Source: Moesziomyces globuligerus (taxonomy: Eukaryota > Basidiomycota > Ustilaginomycetes > Ustilaginales > Ustilaginaceae). Taken from it: a DNA stretch of 64,000 nt. How positions within the stretch are numbered: the first letter of the stretch is position 1; each line of letters begins with the position of its first letter. The position numbers and the translations under genes are program-made. The stretch spans positions 310,001-374,000 of the forward strand of contig JARVLF010000014.1 in assembly GCA_030849465.1 (NCBI GenBank). Direction: 5' to 3'. Positions 59,823 to 64,000 of this stretch are shown in pieces. The notes under the pieces were generated by a model. That model saw only the letters and a list, made by a program, of their open reading frames with translations. It made no database searches and was not told the origin of the DNA.

Positions 59823-60980
59823 ATGACTGACCTCGCTCGCAACGGCTCGGTCCTTGTGGCCGAGATCAAGGCTGTCCACCCCCCTCAGGAGGCCAACGGC
59901 GCCGCGTACCCCGGAACGGCCACCGACGGCGGTGCCGCTCCTGCCGTCGACCCCTCCATCACCACTCCCCAGGGCTCTCAGATCCTCAACGGCCACGCTC
60001 CTCAGGCTTCCGCCCTGAGCGCTGGCACCGGTGCCGTTGCTGTCAACCACACGGCTGACCCCTCGGTGGCCAGCGGTACCGCGGTGCCTGTCGCTCCCGA
60101 GTCGGCGCCCGTCGCGCCTGCGGCTGCTCAGGCCGTCCCTGGCCAGGCTGCTCCTCTCGGAGCCGGCGCTGCTGCTCCTGGCCTGGCTCAGCCTCAGACT
60201 ACTCCTATCCAGCCCATCCAGCCTAGCGAGCGCGCGCTCGAGCCCACGCACATCACCACCGCCGGTATCGGCTCTGCTGGCGCCGTCGCTGCTCCCGGCT
60301 CGGCTGTGGGCTCGACGCTGGAGCCCACCTCGGCTGTGAGCGCTCCTGGCACCGCGCCCGGCAGCGTGATCAGCGCCACGTCGCCCGTGGCTGCCGGTCA
60401 GGCGCCCGTCCAGCCTCAGGCCGCTCCTGTGGCTGCTCAGCAGCCCCAGCAGCTCAACGCCGTTGCTCCCGCTGCGGCCGGCGCCGCTGCCGGTGCGGCT
60501 GCCGTTCCTGCTGCCGCCACGGTGGCTCACCCGCCTCCCACGACGGTGGCTGCGCCCCAGGCGCCCAAGTCGGCGCTGAGCCCCAAGGAGGTGAAGAAGA
60601 TGGACAAGCTGATGAAGACCGAGGCGAAGAACGAGCACAAGTCGCTCAAGCGCGCCATCAAGGACGCCGCCTCGTCCGAGAAGCTCTTCCGCAAGTCGCG
60701 CGATGCCGAGGCGCAGGCGATCAAGCGCCACCAGAAGGCGACGACCAAGGAGCACAAGGCGGCCAAGGCGCTGAGCAAGGCCAAGGCCGAGCACGAGAAG
60801 TACGCCACCGAGCTCGCCAAGGCGGTCGAGGACCTGGACATCAAGAAGCGCCACACCGAGAGCACCCGCGAAGGCTACGAAAAGTCCAAGAAGCACATCG
60901 ACGAGCTTCGCAACCAGAAGACCGTCAACGACCAGGCCCGTTCCCGCCAGGCTGCCCAGCTCCACGGCGCCCGCGCCTAA
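59823..60980 (+). CDS. Ala/Pro-rich protein with C-terminal charged coiled coil, unknown function
   Basis: A 385-aa intron-free protein that I do not recognise. Residues 1 to about 250 are Ala/Pro/Gly/Val/Gln-rich and disordered, with many APVA/AAPG-like units. Residues about 255-385 form a long Lys/Glu/Ala helix that looks like a coiled coil (MDKLMKTEAKNEHKSLKRAI, KHQKATTKEHKAAKAL-type heptads). No signal peptide, TM segment or Cys. Codon use is strongly biased to C/G-ending codons (GCC, CTC, AAG), as in highly expressed fungal genes. The long CT-rich leader also fits strong expression. It may be an abundant structural or scaffold protein. Confidence 0.8.
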   Translation: MTDLARNGSVLVAEIKAVHPPQEANGAAYPGTATDGGAAPAVDPSITTPQGSQILNGHAPQASALSAGTGAVAVNHTADPSVASGTAVPVAPESAPVAPAAAQAVPGQAAPLGAGAAAPGLAQPQTTPIQPIQPSERALEPTHITTAGIGSAGAVAAPGSAVGSTLEPTSAVSAPGTAPGSVISATSPVAAGQAPVQPQAAPVAAQQPQQLNAVAPAAAGAAAGAAAVPAAATVAHPPPTTVAAPQAPKSALSPKEVKKMDKLMKTEAKNEHKSLKRAIKDAASSEKLFRKSRDAEAQAIKRHQKATTKEHKAAKALSKAKAEHEKYATELAKAVEDLDIKKRHTESTREGYEKSKKHIDELRNQKTVNDQARSRQAAQLHGARA

Positions 60981-61630
60981 ACGGTGACGATCTGCGGATG
61001 AGCTCAAGACGGCCTATGACCGAAAGATATGGTCGCTCATCTGCCCTTCAAGTAATTCTGTTTGCACCGACGTGCGCTCCTCGTTCTTCCGCTAGTCCAA
61101 GATACCCGGGGCGAGGCGGACGTCGGAAAGTGCATGCAGCCGATCCCGACTTTGCGTGTTTTTGGTGTCCCTGTTCCGTTCTTTCTGGCCGTGTGTTCGA
61201 ATGCAGCCCGGAATACGAATCGAGAATGCCATCTTTGATGACCGAGTGTGCTGTGCAGCGCGAGTTGGCCTTGGCTTGCATGCTCGAGAGTGTCTGGCTC
61301 GAATGTGAGCTGGGAGCGGGGATGCAAGTGGAGGGTAGCGGGGGTGAGTGTCTCGTGCGAGAAGCGGGATAAAAAATAGAGGATTACAAATGGAGCGCGC
61401 GGCAGCGGGCGGGGCTAGCAGGAGCTTGTGGAGCGTTGGTCGAGCGGCGCGGTGGGGATCGAAGCACGGCACGGGTTGGGCGTGACAGAGCCGATCTTTT
61501 CCGCGCCTCACCCCGCGCTGCTGTCCTGGCTCGGGCGAAGGGCATGTTGGCGTGTCGGGACCGATTTGGCTGCGAGAGGGTGTTGGTCGTGATCATCCTT
61601 TCCACATCCACCACCCCGGCAGTTCTGACG
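60981..61630. other. Spacer between the coiled-coil gene and SDH3
   Basis: About 650 bp, both neighbours on the plus strand. No gene seen; the minus-strand frames here have no motif. Confidence 0.5.
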
Positions 61631-62319
61631 ATGCTTGCTACACGACCCCTCCTTTCGCTTGGCCTCGGTCGTACCTCGGCTTCGGTGAGCAGGCTCGGTC
61701 TGCGCACTGCTGTGCCTTCGATCGCTCCGGCTCTCCTGCGCACCGCTGTGCCCGCACGCTTTGCACGAGCCGCTTCCACCTCGTCCTCGGCTGCCACCAC
61801 CAAGCTCAGCCAGCAGCAGAACCTCGACCTGCTCAACGAACAGCGCGCAAAGCGCCCCTCCAGCCCCCACTTCACCATTTACCAGCCCCAGATCACCTGG
61901 TACCTCTCCATCATCAACCGTATCACCGGCACCGGCCTCTCGGTCTGTAAGTCTCATCCACAACACCCTCTCCTCTTCAGACAAAAGCGAAATCTCCAAG
62001 CTCGACTGACACCTTTGCATTCGGGCTGTTGCTAGTGATGTACGCGTACTTTGCCGCCTACGCTGGATACCCGCTCTTCGGCAGCGCCGAGGCCCTCTCG
62101 AGCGCAAGCTTGACCGACTTTGTGGCTACGCTTCCCTTCTGGTTCAAGACCGCCGTCAAGGTGCCCCTCGCCCTCGCCTTCTCCTTCCACAGCCTCAACG
62201 GTCTCCGTCACCTTGCCTGGGACTGGGGCTACGCCCTGACCCTCAAGGGCGTCTACTCGTCGGCCTACCTCGTGATGGGCGCTACCGCTCTCTCCACCCT
62301 CGCCCTCCTCTTTATCTAA
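61631..62319 (+). CDS. SDH3: Succinate dehydrogenase cytochrome b subunit SDH3
   Basis: Two exons, 61631-61946 and 62036-62319 (intron 89 nt, GTAAGT...TAG; codon T+TG = Leu split), give 199 aa. SDH3 anchors complex II in the inner mitochondrial membrane and helps bind ubiquinone and haem b. A presequence ([19 protein letters not shown]..., ending RAASTSS) is followed by the family start [32 protein letters not shown] and [10 protein letters not shown]. The second exon gives the other two membrane spans, with [15 protein letters not shown] carrying the haem-ligand His, and ends [10 protein letters not shown]. Confidence 0.95.
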
Positions 62320-62628
62320 GCCTGATCGCTAGGCACAGCGGAAGCAAGGTAGCAACTTCGTTCTTTTCAAAACACGCATACGATCCGCAGTGCTGTGTCG
62401 CGCGCAGTCGAGCTAGGCGTGTGCAGTCGAGAGTGTGAATCCGGGAGGATGAGAGGTCCAGACAACTCAGATGACGACCATTCGGAGACTGCCGATGGAA
62501 GCCTCAGCTCATGGCCAGGTCCGCGACACAAGGACGGATCTGAGTCCCATCGAACAGTCGCACATGCGTGTGCTTGAGTGCAAGTCTACGTTGGTGAGCG
62601 ATGCGAAAGTACAAATGCCATGCTGGGT
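62320..62628. other. Convergent spacer SDH3 / M16 peptidase
   Basis: About 310 bp between two convergent stops. No gene seen. Confidence 0.5.
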
Positions 62629-64000
62629 TCAACGGCGGTCGCCTTCGTCGTCAGACTCTTCGCTGCCGCTTTCGCTTCCATCCTCGCTTCCACTTTCGCT
62701 TCCACTCTCGCTGCCACTCTCATCCGCATCCTGACCAAGATCGATCTGCGTGCGCTCCATGGCGAACCCGACGTCCGCGAGCTGCTTCTCGATCTCGTCG
62801 ACCTTGGATGCGGGCGCCACGACTGCGGCCACGCTGTGCGCCGGGTCGAACAGCGGCAAAATGTACTGCTTCAGCGAGCGTTTGACATCGTCCAGCGTCA
62901 CCTTCTGCACTGCCGAGAGCAGCATCTTGCCACGGTGCTTGGGCGCCTCCTTGAGCACCTGGTCAAAGAAGCTCTCCTGCGCCGCGCCCGACACGGTGCC
63001 CTCGGCCTCGGCGATGTTGAAGTGCAGCGAGCTCTTGGCCGACTCGAGCGTGGTCTCGTCGATCTCGAGCACCAGCTCTTCGCCCTGTCCGGCCACCTTC
63101 TTGTCCTTCACGCCACAAAGCGCCTGAATCACCTTGCGCGCCTCGAGGAACGCCTTGGCCGAGTCCGGCGAGCGGTACAGGCTAAAGTGGATCAGCTCGC
63201 TCTCGGGGTTCGACGAGATGCTCGCTCCGTACGCTAGACCAGCACCGCGGATGTAGCGCCACAGATACGACTCCATCGCGTTGAGGATGGTGATGGTCGT
63301 GATGAGCGCCGGGGCGTCCGGGTGCGTGTACGACGGAATGCCCTTGGTGGTAAAGTACGAGTAGGACGACTCGACCGTAGGAAGCGCGGTGATCAGACCC
63401 TTGCGCGCGGGCGCCTTACCGAGCGACGTAAGCATGTCCTTGCTCCACGGTACGGGCAGAGTAGCTTTGACCGGAACGCCCGACCACGCCGGGTGTGAAA
63501 AGTGTTCCGCCCATGACGTCTTGGGCTTCTCAAGCGCCAGAATATCGCCTGCAACCGAGACGCGCAGGTTCTCGGGACGCAGCAACGTGGATCGGATACG
63601 CTCAAAGTCGGCGACCACCTTTTCGGGGTCATTGTTGAGCGCCTCCTGCAGAGCAGGCATGGTCTGCACGAGGTTGAGGATGCTGTTGGCGAGGTTGGTC
63701 GACTTGTCGCCATCGTGGGTCAGTGATCGGCTGAGCGCCGAGGCGATCGCCCGACCGTTGCGCTTCTGCTCCGGCAAGCTCTGGATGATCTTGCTGATCG
63801 ACACCTTGAGTCGATCGACAGCAAATTCGCTGCCCCACAGCAGGTCGCGCAGCCACGCGATGCCCTTTTCGTAGTTGGCTCGCTCGAGCTTAAGCTCTGC
63901 GCAGATGAGCTCGCCGAATCCACCACTGCCCAGCGACACGTCGTACTCCAGCGTGTCCTCGTCCAGGCCCTTGACCACCTCCTCATAGGTGAGAGAGGCC
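62629..64000 (-). CDS. M16 family metallopeptidase (YOL098C/Mug138-like), C-terminal part
   Basis: The frame is open to the edge of the window, so the N-terminal half with the HXXEH zinc site is missing here. The 457 residues seen form the non-catalytic M16 C-terminal half: LICAELKLERANYEKGIAWLRDLL, SILNLVQTMPALQEALNNDP, LRPENLRVSVAGDILAL and WRYIRGAGLAYGASIS. The pattern is that of the yeast YOL098C group rather than insulysin or the mitochondrial processing peptidase. The C-terminus is an acidic Ser/Gly/Glu repeat (SESGSESGSE, ending SDDEGDRR). The gene converges on SDH3. Confidence 0.85.
   Translation of the reverse strand, partial: ASLTYEEVVKGLDEDTLEYDVSLGSGGFGELICAELKLERANYEKGIAWLRDLLWGSEFAVDRLKVSISKIIQSLPEQKRNGRAIASALSRSLTHDGDKSTNLANSILNLVQTMPALQEALNNDPEKVVADFERIRSTLLRPENLRVSVAGDILALEKPKTSWAEHFSHPAWSGVPVKATLPVPWSKDMLTSLGKAPARKGLITALPTVESSYSYFTTKGIPSYTHPDAPALITTITILNAMESYLWRYIRGAGLAYGASISSNPESELIHFSLYRSPDSAKAFLEARKVIQALCGVKDKKVAGQGEELVLEIDETTLESAKSSLHFNIAEAEGTVSGAAQESFFDQVLKEAPKHRGKMLLSAVQKVTLDDVKRSLKQYILPLFDPAHSVAAVVAPASKVDEIEKQLADVGFAMERTQIDLGQDADESGSESGSESGSEDGSESGSEESDDEGDRR
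62635..62725 (-). repeat. Glu-Ser-Gly-Ser coding repeat at the M16 C-terminus
   Basis: Imperfect repeats of about 12 bp encode ESGS/SGSE units at the end of the M16 peptidase. Confidence 0.85.

Overview
The window looks like a nuclear chromosome segment of a basidiomycete smut fungus (Ustilaginomycotina, most likely Ustilaginaceae). The genes are GC-rich and mostly intron-free or carry a few short introns (66-102 nt, GTRNGT donors, CAG/TAG acceptors). Several are typically fungal: a HIS4-type trifunctional histidine protein, SRP19/Sec65, Spt20, a Siw14-type phosphatase and a GPI-anchored Ser-rich wall protein. Two 5S rRNA genes lie apart from any rDNA unit. I see no mobile elements, secondary-metabolite cluster, CRISPR array or clear tRNA. 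The species cannot be settled from sequence reading alone.

Layout. 0.1-12 kb: mitochondrial ribosomal protein uL23m (-), a YANK/STK32-type kinase (+), HIS4 (-), a carboxypeptidase Y-like protease (+) and a Sec14/Pdr16-like lipid-transfer protein (-). 12-15.1 kb: a 3.1-kb gap with no convincing gene. 15.1-28.6 kb: GPI-anchored Ser-rich protein (+), an orphan four-exon gene (-), a NUDT19-like Nudix hydrolase (+), a WD40/inositol-polyphosphate 5-phosphatase (-), a Nit1/Nit2-type amidase (+) and an unknown four-TM protein (-). 28.6-32.5 kb: a second large gap holding a 5S rRNA gene (-). 32.5-50 kb: SRP19 (-), CCA-adding enzyme (+), Siw14-like phosphatase (-), a 94-aa L10K/C19orf53-family protein (+), condensin CAP-H/Brn1 (+), an NME6-like NDP kinase (-), Spt20 (+), an eight-exon SDR (-), a second 5S rRNA gene (+) and an ICT1-type peptidyl-tRNA hydrolase (+). 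50-64 kb: SWT21/WRAP53-like WD40 protein (-), mitochondrial DNA polymerase gamma with an unusual LYR-like C-terminal extension (+), an Ala/Pro-rich coiled-coil protein (+), SDH3 (+) and the C-terminal part of an M16 peptidase (-, runs off the window).

Most genes are housekeeping and unrelated in function. Mitochondrial maintenance and expression recurs: uL23m, the CCA enzyme, NME6-like, ICT1-like, Pol gamma and SDH3. Gene strands alternate almost perfectly, giving many convergent pairs with very short 3' spacers (59-130 bp in several cases) and divergent pairs with shared 5' regions.

The most interesting signals are the Pol gamma-LYR fusion, two consecutive micro-exons (18 and 15 nt) that encode the NNAG motif of the SDR, an overlapping uORF with tandem starts in the CCA enzyme gene, and several uncharacterised proteins. 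Exon structures were worked out by hand from splice signals and reading frame. Residue positions are approximate unless they mark a named motif.
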